A stretch of 18,712 nucleotides of DNA. Origin: Ruminococcaceae bacterium UBA1236. GTDB taxonomy: Bacteria > Bacillota > Clostridia > Oscillospirales > Acutalibacteraceae. The DNA lies in the NCBI GenBank assembly GCA_002309055.1, contig DBWO01000054.1, positions 1,090 through 19,801 on the forward strand, in the 5' to 3' direction. A program made the position numbers and the translations under genes. The notes beneath the pieces were generated by a model. That model saw only the letters and a list, made by a program, of their open reading frames with translations. It searched no databases and had not been told where the DNA came from. Positions 1 to 7,037 of the stretch are shown here, piece after piece. The first letter of the stretch is position 1. Every line of letters starts with the position of its first letter.

Positions 1-27
1 GCGCGCTACCATCTGCGCTACACCCCG
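1..27 (-). tRNA. tRNA 5' fragment, possibly tRNA-Pro, cut by window edge
   Basis: Read on the minus strand from base 27, the sequence CGGGGTGTAGCGCAGATGG is a canonical tRNA 5' end: a 7-nt acceptor strand (CGGGGTG), T8, then a D-arm of the form GCGC...GGTA-GCGC. The anticodon lies beyond the left edge, so the identity is not shown. A C at position 1 is typical of bacterial tRNA-Pro, which makes Pro the best guess. Upstream are two tandem units starting with the same CGGGGTGT octamer and a promoter at 262-290, so the tRNA is probably transcribed with a leader of about 230 nt. Confidence 0.75.
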
Positions 28-113
28 TTATAAGGATTTTGACGGGGTGGAGCGCTGCGCATATTACGAGCGAAGCGAGTAACAAGGTTCCGAAGCAATG
101 GCTTCGGGTTCTT
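20..113 (-). repeat. tRNA-like tandem unit 1 (94 bp)
   Basis: This is the unit closest to the tRNA. On the plus strand it starts with ACACCCCG, shared with the tRNA 5' end. On the minus strand it runs CGGGGTG ... CACCCCG, a perfect 7-bp acceptor-like pairing about 80 nt apart. That is followed by TCAAAATCCTTATAA, then the next CGGGGTG, which is the real tRNA. Inside are a 7-bp hairpin at 90-107 (CCGAAGC/GCTTCGG, loop AATG on plus) and the block GAGCGAAGCGAG. There is no T-arm (GGTTCRA), so it is not a functional tRNA gene by sequence. It could be a tRNA-derived repeat or an unrelated palindromic element that landed beside the tRNA. Confidence 0.8.
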
Positions 114-201
114 ACACCCCGTTATAAGGATTTGGACGGGGTGGAGCGCCGCGCATATTACGAGCGAAGCGAGTAACAAGGTTCTGCGAAGGCAGGTTCT
201 T
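114..201 (-). repeat. tRNA-like tandem unit 2 (88 bp) plus residual octamer 202-209
   Basis: This is a second copy of the unit at 20-113, nearly identical outside one internal hairpin. That hairpin is CTGC-GAAG-GCAG at 184-195, 12 nt instead of 18 nt, which explains the 6-bp length difference. A further ACACCCCG at 202-209 closes the array. From 209 back to 137 the acceptor-like arms enclose 73 nt, the normal span of a tRNA body. The minus-strand sequence after CACCCCG is TCCA, resembling a discriminator base followed by CCA; unit 1 has TCAA there. No coding potential is evident. Confidence 0.8.
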
Positions 202-261
202 ACACCCCGAAAAATTCTGTTATTTATAAAATTAAATGGTCTGTTCTTCAATCGCCAATGT

Positions 262-290
262 AGTATATCACATAAAAAAAGAAAAATCAA
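262..290 (-). promoter_or_regulatory. Sigma-A promoter for the tRNA-like array and tRNA
   Basis: On the minus strand there is TTGATT (290-285), a 17-nt spacer, then TATACT (267-262), with TGA immediately before the -10 (extended -10, TGn). Start of transcription would fall near 255. No coding start follows before the repeat array and tRNA, so the promoter most likely serves the tRNA. Confidence 0.6.
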
Positions 291-318
291 TCAATTTTTA
301 TTTTCACTTTTTAATCCC

Positions 319-347
319 TTGACCCGCGTATGCCGCGGTATTATAAT
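319..347 (+). promoter_or_regulatory. Sigma-A promoter for the GH28-like gene
   Basis: TTGACC (319-324), a 17-nt spacer and a consensus TATAAT (342-347) form a near-ideal promoter. Transcription would start near 354, about 22 nt before the GTG at 376. It overlaps the 5' part of the longest open frame, which is an argument against a start at TTG 319. Confidence 0.75.
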
Positions 348-375
348 ATCGACAGATTGCGCGGGAGGTGAAGGT

Positions 376-1518
376 GTGAAGGATTACAAAAATGTTCTCA
401 GGTTCGGCGTTTACGGAGACGGGCGGCACGATGACGCCGCGGCTCTTAACAAGCTCATACACAGCGGCGTGCGCAAGCTGTTTATTCCGCACGGTCATTA
501 TGTGCTCGGCGGCACATTAACTCTTGAAAGCGGCACCGAAATTATCGCCGATGAACACGCTTATATAGAACTGGCGCCCGGTGCCCAGAAAGGGCGCCGT
601 GATTTCCTCGTGACCGACGATTCTTCCGGCGGAACAGCCGAAAATATCAGTATCAGCGGCGGCATATGGGACGGCAACAGCATGAATAACAGCAGAGGTG
701 ACAATCTTTTTGACACCTCTGCCACAAGCGGCGCGCTGTTCAGCTTCAGGGGAGTGAGAAATTTATCACTGAAGGATATGAAGCTCAAAAACCCGCTCTG
801 TTATTACCTTCGCTTCTGCGAAGCGGAAAATGTGACGCTCGATAATATCGTTTTCGAGTCGGAGGATGTTCACATCAATCAGGACGGCGTGCATCTCGCC
901 GGATTCTGCCATCGTTTTACAATGCGCAATCTCCGCGGCGTAAACGGTTCACCGGGCGACGATTTCATCGCGCTCAATGCCGATGACTGCCTGACAAGGC
1001 AGGAGAGTTTTGATATGATAAACGGTCCGCAGAGCGACATTCTCATTGAGAACATCCACGCCGACGAGTGCCACTGCTTTGTGCGCCTGTTAAGCGTTGA
1101 ATCGCCGATTGAAAACGTCACAATCAGGAATATTTCCGGCAATTGCCGCGGCACAGCCGTCAATATGGACGCCGCGCGTTACTGCCGCGTGCCACTCTTT
1201 AAACCCGGTGATGAAATCTGCAGAAACGGTGTCGGTCATCTGAATAACGTGCTGATCGAAAATGTCCGTGTCGGCAGACCTCAGATTATGGCAGAGCCGT
1301 TTATCACAGCCGAAACTAACGCGGAGCATCTGGAAATCCGCAATTTTGAGGCTGTTACTCCCTGCGGTGGAGATATGATTGAAATATCAAATCTCGCTTC
1401 CCACCGTGTAAAATATCACAGTCCGCAGGCCTCGGCAGACGGATTGATTTTCAAAAATGAAAAGCTCTCTTTCGCCGACTCTTTATTTGATAGTTTTACA
1501 CTCAAAAAACTCGTCTGA
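376..1518 (+). CDS. GH28/pectate-lyase-superfamily-like beta-helix protein
   Basis: The 380-residue product starts at GTG 376, preceded by GGGAGGTG at 363-370 with 5-nt spacing. The open frame extends back to TTG 319, but a promoter occupies that stretch. The N-terminus has the DYGxxGDGxxDD-like pattern (FGVYGDGRHDDAAAL) typical of right-handed parallel beta-helix enzymes. GH28 (polygalacturonase) landmarks visible are NQDG with D170 (family NTD) and the GDDF pair D195/D196, followed by an RLLS stretch where GH28 has RIK. The HG motif is not obvious, so activity and substrate are uncertain. There is no signal peptide, suggesting action on imported oligosaccharides. A Gfo/Idh/MocA gene follows in the same direction. 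A beta-helix lyase or epimerase is an alternative. Confidence 0.7.
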   Translation: MKDYKNVLRFGVYGDGRHDDAAALNKLIHSGVRKLFIPHGHYVLGGTLTLESGTEIIADEHAYIELAPGAQKGRRDFLVTDDSSGGTAENISISGGIWDGNSMNNSRGDNLFDTSATSGALFSFRGVRNLSLKDMKLKNPLCYYLRFCEAENVTLDNIVFESEDVHINQDGVHLAGFCHRFTMRNLRGVNGSPGDDFIALNADDCLTRQESFDMINGPQSDILIENIHADECHCFVRLLSVESPIENVTIRNISGNCRGTAVNMDAARYCRVPLFKPGDEICRNGVGHLNNVLIENVRVGRPQIMAEPFITAETNAEHLEIRNFEAVTPCGGDMIEISNLASHRVKYHSPQASADGLIFKNEKLSFADSLFDSFTLKKLV

Positions 1519-1615
1519 ACAATCCGAAAAATTCCCCTTATTTTGCATTATTACGCATGCGATTTTTTTGCATAGGGACATATCGTTTTAAAATCATAAA
1601 AATCTTGTTTTTCCT

Positions 1616-1644
1616 CTTTATTTTTCCGGAAAAAGGTATATAAT
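1616..1644 (+). promoter_or_regulatory. Possible promoter for the first Gfo/Idh/MocA gene
   Basis: A clear TATAAT lies at 1639-1644, 45 nt before ATG 1689. The -35 at the right distance (CTTTAT, 1616-1621) is poor, so this may be an activated promoter. The gap 1519-1688 otherwise holds AT-rich sequence. I see no convincing terminator after the GH28-like gene, so read-through is also possible. Confidence 0.4.
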
Positions 1645-1688
1645 ATACTCAAATCTTTTGATACATTTCATCGGAAGAAGGGATTGTT

Positions 1689-2756
1689 ATGGTAAACGGA
1701 AAATTCGGCTGCGCTGTTATCGGCTACGGCGGTATGGGCGGCTGGCACACTAACAGAATTAAAAATGAGCTCAGCGATTACGCGGAGCTTATAGGCATTT
1801 ATGATATTGACCCGGCCCGCGCAGAGGTCGCGCGTGAAAACGGCATTTTCGCTTTCGCATCACGCGAGGAACTGCTTGCCGATGAGCGCATAGACCTTGT
1901 TACTATCGCCACTCCGAATGACTATCACAAGGAGATTGCTATTGCCGCGCTCGAGGCCGGCAAGAACGTTATCAGCGAAAAGCCCGTTGCCATGAACAGC
2001 GCCGAGCTTGAGGAAATGATTGCCGCTTCAAAGCGCTGCGGCAAGCTCTTCACCGTTCACCAGAACAGACGCTGGGACGAGGACTACCTCACGATGAAAA
2101 AGATTCTTGACGATAATACTCTCGGCAGTGTTTTCCGCATTGAGTCAAGAGTGCAGGGCTCAAGAGGCGTGCCGGGTGACTGGCGCAATCAGCCCGAGCA
2201 CGGCGGAGGCATGGTGCTTGACTGGGGAATACATCTGCTTGATCAGGCGCTTATGATGACTCTGCCCCGCAAGCTCAAAACCGTTTATGCCGAGCTCACA
2301 AACGTCACAAACGAAAAATGCGATGACGGTTTCCGCACCACGCTTATTTTTGATGACGGTCTCTCATTTTATGTTGAGGTCACAACAAGCAATTTCATTG
2401 AGCTTCCGCTCTGGTATATGCTCGGCGAAAACGGCTCCGCCGTTATAAATAACTGGGATTGCGACGGCGAAATCGTAATGGTTTCGGATTGGGAAAACCG
2501 CGAGGCGGTGCCCATCGTGGCCGGCGCGGGTATCACCAAGACCATGGCACCGAGGACCGATGATACAATAAAAAGATACCCTCTGCCGGTGCAGAAGGCG
2601 GATTGGTATGAGTATTACAAAAATGTTTTCGCTTATCTCAGAGGTGAGCAGGATATCATCGTCACCCACGACCAGCAGCGCCGTCTCATGCGACTGGTTG
2701 AGGCGATATTTGAATCGGGCAAAACGAATAAAGTCATTGAATTCAAAGATGTATAA
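1689..2756 (+). CDS. Gfo/Idh/MocA family oxidoreductase
   Basis: The 355-residue cytosolic NAD(P)-dependent sugar dehydrogenase-type protein starts at ATG 1689, with AAGGGA at 1678-1683. The N-terminal Rossmann fold shows GYGGMG at residues 12-17 and an acidic beta-2 end (YDID, 38-41). The family EKP motif is intact at 97-99 (K98 is the usual catalytic/cofactor lysine), and DWGIHLLD at 178-185 gives the D/H catalytic pair. Length is normal for the family. The exact substrate cannot be read. Its position after a GH28-like gene suggests oxidation or epimerisation of a sugar or uronate released by that enzyme. It ends 6 nt before a strong bidirectional terminator. Confidence 0.9.
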   Translation: MVNGKFGCAVIGYGGMGGWHTNRIKNELSDYAELIGIYDIDPARAEVARENGIFAFASREELLADERIDLVTIATPNDYHKEIAIAALEAGKNVISEKPVAMNSAELEEMIAASKRCGKLFTVHQNRRWDEDYLTMKKILDDNTLGSVFRIESRVQGSRGVPGDWRNQPEHGGGMVLDWGIHLLDQALMMTLPRKLKTVYAELTNVTNEKCDDGFRTTLIFDDGLSFYVEVTTSNFIELPLWYMLGENGSAVINNWDCDGEIVMVSDWENREAVPIVAGAGITKTMAPRTDDTIKRYPLPVQKADWYEYYKNVFAYLRGEQDIIVTHDQQRRLMRLVEAIFESGKTNKVIEFKDV

Positions 2757-3424
2757 AAACAAACGGCAGTTGGTATCAATACCAGCTGCCGTCTCTTTTT
2801 AAATCCCGATTCTTCGTAAAACTCCCTGTCTTCATTCACGTTGTATATAACAATTACAGCCGTGAGGATTGCGGCGATCGCGATGAATACAAGCAGGAAA
2901 ATGAGCTTTGCTTTATTCCGGCTCATTATGCGGCGCTCTTTTGCGCTGTGCTCGGGATTGCCTTTTGAATACGCCTTTTCGAGCGCGTTCAGATTTATGA
3001 TATATGTGCTGTATTCCCTGTAAAACGAAAGGAAAAAGCGGTATGACAGAATCGCGCCGCCGAGGGCGAAAATAAACTGTATGAGTTCACAGCTTCTGTA
3101 ATAGAGCCCCATGCCGAGTATCAGAAGCGGAATGAAAGCGAAAAAAGCCGTGAAAAGCATAGCGACTCCACTTGTGCGCTTGCTGATATTAACGTAACCG
3201 AGGAGAGCGTTATACTGCTTTTTATCCACCGTTTCGGGAATAACGATTTTTGCCGGAGCAGGGGAGGAAGAGCGGCTCCTGCCGCCTGAATAACTGCCCG
3301 GACTCTTGTCTTGGCGTGTCTCCTGAAACATATTGTCCGCTATGGAATACTCAAAGAAAGATGTTTTGCCGTCTCCGTCAAAATCAAACATCCCGCCGAG
3401 CCCCATATCATCAAAGCCTGACAT
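2633..3424 (-). CDS. Small membrane protein with N-terminal EF-hand loop; stop codon apparently lost
   Basis: The start is ATG 3424 with AAAGGAGGTG upstream, 37 nt after the transglutaminase gene, so it is the last gene of the moxR-type operon. Residues 14-25 (DFDGDGKTSFFE) match the EF-hand calcium loop DxDxDGxxxxxE exactly. A Ser/Gly-rich linker follows, then a hydrophobic pair at about residues 89-130 and a further TM helix at about 172-195. After residue 206 the open frame has no stop: it runs through the terminator hairpin at 2763-2792 and about 124 nt antisense to the Gfo/Idh gene before stopping at 2633. In another frame a TAA sits at 2801-2799, just before the terminator. One extra base (for example in the GGG at 2807-2805) would give a protein of about 208 residues. 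The tail beyond about 208 is probably not native. Function is unknown. Confidence 0.75.
   Translation of the reverse strand: MSGFDDMGLGGMFDFDGDGKTSFFEYSIADNMFQETRQDKSPGSYSGGRSRSSSPAPAKIVIPETVDKKQYNALLGYVNISKRTSGVAMLFTAFFAFIPLLILGMGLYYRSCELIQFIFALGGAILSYRFFLSFYREYSTYIINLNALEKAYSKGNPEHSAKERRIMSRNKAKLIFLLVFIAIAAILTAVIVIYNVNEDREFYEESGFKKRRQLVLIPTAVCFYTSLNSMTLFVLPDSNIASTSRMRRRCWSWVTMISCSPLR
2763..2800. terminator. Bidirectional intrinsic terminator between convergent genes
   Basis: ACGGCAGTTGGTAT (2763-2776) pairs with ATACCAGCTGCCGT (2779-2792): 14 bp with one wobble. On plus it is followed by CTCTTTTT (2793-2800). On minus it is followed by TTGTTTTTA. Both transcripts can end here. It lies inside the annotated minus-strand frame (see 2633-3424). 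Confidence 0.85.
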
Positions 3425-3461
3425 AACCGCACCTCCTTTGCAGCTTAATAAGACCGGATTT

Positions 3462-5945
3462 TTACCACATAAACTTCACAAAGCAGTATTCGAATTTTCC
3501 TTTGAGGGAGAGTTTTTTAACTATCTGCTTGCGTATGTTTTTAAGATTCTGCGCGATTCGGGCAGTTTCATCGTCCGCGGGGGTTTTGCCCGAATAGAGG
3601 GCGCATTCGATATCGCCCGCAAGGCCGTTTTCGGTCTCAAAGCCGTCTTCGGTGAGCGCTCTTGCGAATTCGCTGTAAGTGAGATATTTATCTTCACTCC
3701 CCGAGTAATATTGCCATACGGAATATGTGTGGCGGTATATACTGCTGAGAATTGACTTGTTGCCGCCTGTTCTGAAACCTCTGTGCCTCCTTGTTACGGC
3801 GGATACCATTCTGAAAAGATAATAACAGAAAGCGAGGAAAAGGAAGATGAGCAGGAGCATACCGATTCTTGCGCCCGTGCGGGCAAGAGCAAAGCGGTTC
3901 ATTGCGTCTGACATTCCGCTGCTGTCGGAGTTGCCTGTTCTTGAAAACAGATTTGCGAGCAGTGAGTTTCCGCCTTCGTCGCTTGAAATCGCGGTTGTGA
4001 CCTCGGCGGGCACCCATCCGGCGCTTTCGGTGAACACCTCGACCCAGGCGTGGCCGCTCGAATCGGGGATATATAATCTGCTCACGTCAAAGCTTGATAC
4101 ATAAGGGGTTTCAATCCATTCATCGCGGCTTTCGCCTTTGATACTCTCGGCGGAAAGAAAATCCTGGCGGTCAATCATATAACCCTCGGCGTATCTCGAC
4201 GGGATGCCGATGTATCTTAGCACAAGCGCCGCCGCTGTCGCGAAATGCTCGCAGTAGCCTTTCTTGTTAGCCAGCAGGAAGAAATTGACATAGTCCTCCT
4301 CAAACGGCACTTTGCCGGGTCTGAGAGTGTATTCATAATCCTGTGTGAACGCGTTTGTTATTTTTCTTATTGCTGTCTCTGCGTCGTCGCCCTCATGTAT
4401 ATCATATTTTTCGCAGAATGTATGCATCGCCTCAACATTCTTTTCCGGCACATTCAGACAGGTTTTGTAAGCATCATCTTTTATCTTTGAGAGGACCGAA
4501 GCAAGTTCATCACTCATCTTAGGGCTTTCTTTCGCGGAGTAATCGGGCGAATCGTTATCCATTGTGTAAAACTCGTAAATATGCTCCTCGTCGCTGCCCG
4601 GATTCGCGGGGCTGACTATCGCAGGAGATTTGAAAGCGGCGCCCGGCTCGGTGATTTCGGTATAATACGGCACAAACAGAGGAAGCGACGCGACCGTGGG
4701 GTCAACCGCGCGCAGAGTCATTTTATGGCGGCTTTTCGCAAGCGCTTTATCCGCCTCATAGTCATCTTTCAGCATCCGCGCGGTGAAATTATATTCGGTG
4801 CTGAAATCCGTGTCCGCGCCGGACGGCGGATTTTTCCAGCTCATCGTGTTTGTGTCATAGTAACTGCCGGCGTAGTTTCGCAGATAAACCCTGTCCACAC
4901 GGTAGTTAACAAGCTCCGCCACAAGATCCGGCCTGCCGTCAAAAGATATGGCGGAAACGTTTGAAAGCTGGCCCGGTGAGTCCGCACGCGTCTCAGGCGA
5001 AAAGAGCGAACTGAAGCCGTATGACATAAAGTTTTTGACTATTCTTTCGGTTGATTCTTTTACCGCGTTTGTGGGCAGATTCACCTCAAATCTTTCATCG
5101 GGAAAAACAGCGAAAGTGACCGCGGAAACCGCTATTGTAAACACCGCCCATACTGCGGCAATGCGTGAAACGTTTGCAGGATCCGTGACGAACGTATAGG
5201 TGTGGCGGTGCTTTTTGACAGAGGCTTTTGACGATATTTTGCCGGTAAGGCCGTTGTAGCCGTCCGAAAAAGCTATGCCGGCAACCACCATCCAGCTGAG
5301 CAGGGTAAGAAACTGCCCCGCCTTTGATGAGCCGAATTCAAAATACATGCTGAACTGAAGGAAAATAAGCGAAAGCGCAAAGAAGCTTCTCGCGTCCATT
5401 TTTTCCGAAACGCTGATATTCTGCAGTATCATTATACCTGCGGCAAGCACGCATATTGCAAATGACATAGCCGTGTGCTCATCATCGTAATAAACTGCAA
5501 ACTCTCTCAGAAACGGCAGGTCGTCATTAAGGTCGGTGTATCTGAGGATACTGTTCCAGATTGCGCTGACGCCGCCGTTAACGAGGTTAAACTGAGTAAA
5601 GCCGAAATAGAGAATCAGCGCGAGAAAAACAAGATAAACGGCTATTTTCAGCCTTCTGTGCACATACATGAATGAGAGTATGAGCGAGCAGACAACGCAT
5701 GTCAGAAAAAGCGGACCGGGGTCAATATCAATATGAAAGCCTTTAATCAGGCAGAGAAACGAGCCGTAAGTGGAAGCAAAAACGGTGAACGCATTAATGA
5801 GATACTTATGATAAGGGAAGCCCTGCTTTTCGGCAGAGAGACTTGAAGAGAGCATAATGCCCGTCTGTCTCGCAATGCTTTCCCTCTGCGTGCGGAGCTT
5901 TTTTTCTTTTCTCTTTTTTATGAATCCGCTTATGCTCAAAGACAT
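3462..5945 (-). CDS. Membrane transglutaminase-like protein (TgpA type)
   Basis: The 827-residue product has about seven TM helices in residues 45-285, a large extracytoplasmic region, a last TM helix near 690-712 and a cytosolic C-terminal tail of about 100 residues (DUF4129-like position). The transglutaminase core shows the Cys motif GYCEHFATAA (C565), the His motif GHAWVEVF (H632) and GWVPAEVT (E648) where classical members have Asp. The predicted role is processing or crosslinking of an envelope substrate. ATG 5945 overlaps the end of the DUF58 gene by 10 nt, indicating translational coupling. AAGGAG lies about 14 nt upstream, rather far. MoxR-DUF58-transglutaminase is a well-known gene set, though its substrate is generally not known. 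Confidence 0.88.
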   Translation of the reverse strand: MSLSISGFIKKRKEKKLRTQRESIARQTGIMLSSSLSAEKQGFPYHKYLINAFTVFASTYGSFLCLIKGFHIDIDPGPLFLTCVVCSLILSFMYVHRRLKIAVYLVFLALILYFGFTQFNLVNGGVSAIWNSILRYTDLNDDLPFLREFAVYYDDEHTAMSFAICVLAAGIMILQNISVSEKMDARSFFALSLIFLQFSMYFEFGSSKAGQFLTLLSWMVVAGIAFSDGYNGLTGKISSKASVKKHRHTYTFVTDPANVSRIAAVWAVFTIAVSAVTFAVFPDERFEVNLPTNAVKESTERIVKNFMSYGFSSLFSPETRADSPGQLSNVSAISFDGRPDLVAELVNYRVDRVYLRNYAGSYYDTNTMSWKNPPSGADTDFSTEYNFTARMLKDDYEADKALAKSRHKMTLRAVDPTVASLPLFVPYYTEITEPGAAFKSPAIVSPANPGSDEEHIYEFYTMDNDSPDYSAKESPKMSDELASVLSKIKDDAYKTCLNVPEKNVEAMHTFCEKYDIHEGDDAETAIRKITNAFTQDYEYTLRPGKVPFEEDYVNFFLLANKKGYCEHFATAAALVLRYIGIPSRYAEGYMIDRQDFLSAESIKGESRDEWIETPYVSSFDVSRLYIPDSSGHAWVEVFTESAGWVPAEVTTAISSDEGGNSLLANLFSRTGNSDSSGMSDAMNRFALARTGARIGMLLLIFLFLAFCYYLFRMVSAVTRRHRGFRTGGNKSILSSIYRHTYSVWQYYSGSEDKYLTYSEFARALTEDGFETENGLAGDIECALYSGKTPADDETARIAQNLKNIRKQIVKKLSLKGKFEYCFVKFMW

Positions 5946-7003
5946 ATCAGAGCCACTTTCTCCTTATAAATACCCATTGGTTCAAAGCTCTTCGCCCGCT
6001 CCGAATCCGCCGAAGTGAAATAGATTGCCGAGGACGAGGCCGGCTTTTCAAAAGACTGATAATTATCGAATGCGGGATATCCGGTGTAGCTGTCGGCAAG
6101 GTACATCCGCTCAAAGGCATCCGCGAGCGAATCCTCGTTGCCTACCGGCTCGCTTACATATTGCGATGAAGCCGTGTCGTACCACCCTATGCTGAAAAAT
6201 ATATCCATATCCACAAGCTTGCTCGCTGCGGAATAAAGCGCGGTGAGAATTTCATCCAGGAATCCGGCGTCATCGCTGTCCCTTCGCAGCTCAGCCAGAA
6301 GAGTCAGGCTGCGGTTAAACTCCCTTTCGTATTCCTTCACAAAAAGCGAATCCTGCTTTAAGCTGATTTTCCAGTTGATGCGCTGGATTCTGTCGCCCGG
6401 CACATATTCGCGGAACTGCTTTATCTGCGTAACATCCTCGGAGCTGTTTTCGCTGTTGAGCTCCTCCTCGCTGCCGGGGGTGAAGGTATCCTCAACAACG
6501 TCCATAATCACTTCGCTGAGTACGGGGAAAACGGAGACCGCCGCGCGGGCATCCCACTCCTTTTTGTAGAGTTTAATTCCAAGATAATCCCGCAGGATGA
6601 CTTCCTTGCCCTCAATGCACATTCTGCCTGCATAAACGGATGAAACCGACCAGGTGAATGTGTTTCTGCCGGGCCTTACGGGCAGTTTCATACTCTGTAT
6701 CTCATCGTTTGGGTAAAAGCTGTTAAATACCGTGAAATCCAGCGTAACGGAAGGCAGCGGAAAGTGCGTCGGATTTTCCGTAATAACGGTGACCACAACG
6801 TCATTGCTCTCTGTTACGGCAACGGAATCCGTTTCAATGCTGACCTTGAGCCTGCTCCATACTCTGCGTGTGACAAACAGGCTTGCAAAAGGCACGGCAA
6901 GCACTGTGAGCAGAAAATAAAAGAAGAAAAAATTGTGATAAAACAAAAACAGCACAACGGCGTAGAAAACCGCCGTGATGTATCCTATCCGGTTTTTCAG
7001 CAC
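5936..7003 (-). CDS. DUF58 domain protein
   Basis: The 355-residue product starts at GTG 7003 with GGAAGGAAGTGAG upstream. Two hydrophobic segments at about residues 8-42 anchor it in the membrane; the rest is soluble. The DUF58 signature is clear: FREYVPGDRIQRINWK at about 197-212, with R198, D204, R205 and W211-K212 conserved. DUF58 proteins (VWA-related C-terminal fold) are partners of MoxR AAA ATPases. The gene overlaps the transglutaminase start and lies 34 nt after moxR. The precise biochemical role is not established for the family. Confidence 0.9.
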   Translation of the reverse strand: MLKNRIGYITAVFYAVVLFLFYHNFFFFYFLLTVLAVPFASLFVTRRVWSRLKVSIETDSVAVTESNDVVVTVITENPTHFPLPSVTLDFTVFNSFYPNDEIQSMKLPVRPGRNTFTWSVSSVYAGRMCIEGKEVILRDYLGIKLYKKEWDARAAVSVFPVLSEVIMDVVEDTFTPGSEEELNSENSSEDVTQIKQFREYVPGDRIQRINWKISLKQDSLFVKEYEREFNRSLTLLAELRRDSDDAGFLDEILTALYSAASKLVDMDIFFSIGWYDTASSQYVSEPVGNEDSLADAFERMYLADSYTGYPAFDNYQSFEKPASSSAIYFTSADSERAKSFEPMGIYKEKVALICL

Positions 7004-7037
7004 GGTGGCTCACTTCCTTCCGCCGTTAAATCATTAA

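Noticed and set aside
20..209. CRISPR array
   Set aside because: There are only two units of 94/88 bp that are nearly identical throughout, with no unique spacers and no cas genes nearby.
18..290. 90-residue minus-strand open frame across the repeat array
   Set aside because: It runs through the tRNA 5' end and palindromic repeats, has no ribosome binding site, and its composition is unlike the real genes.
1519..1688. Terminator after the GH28-like gene near CGCATGCGATTTTTTT
   Set aside because: The inverted repeat CGCATGCG has no loop and the alternative GCAT/ATGC stem is only 4 bp; not convincing.
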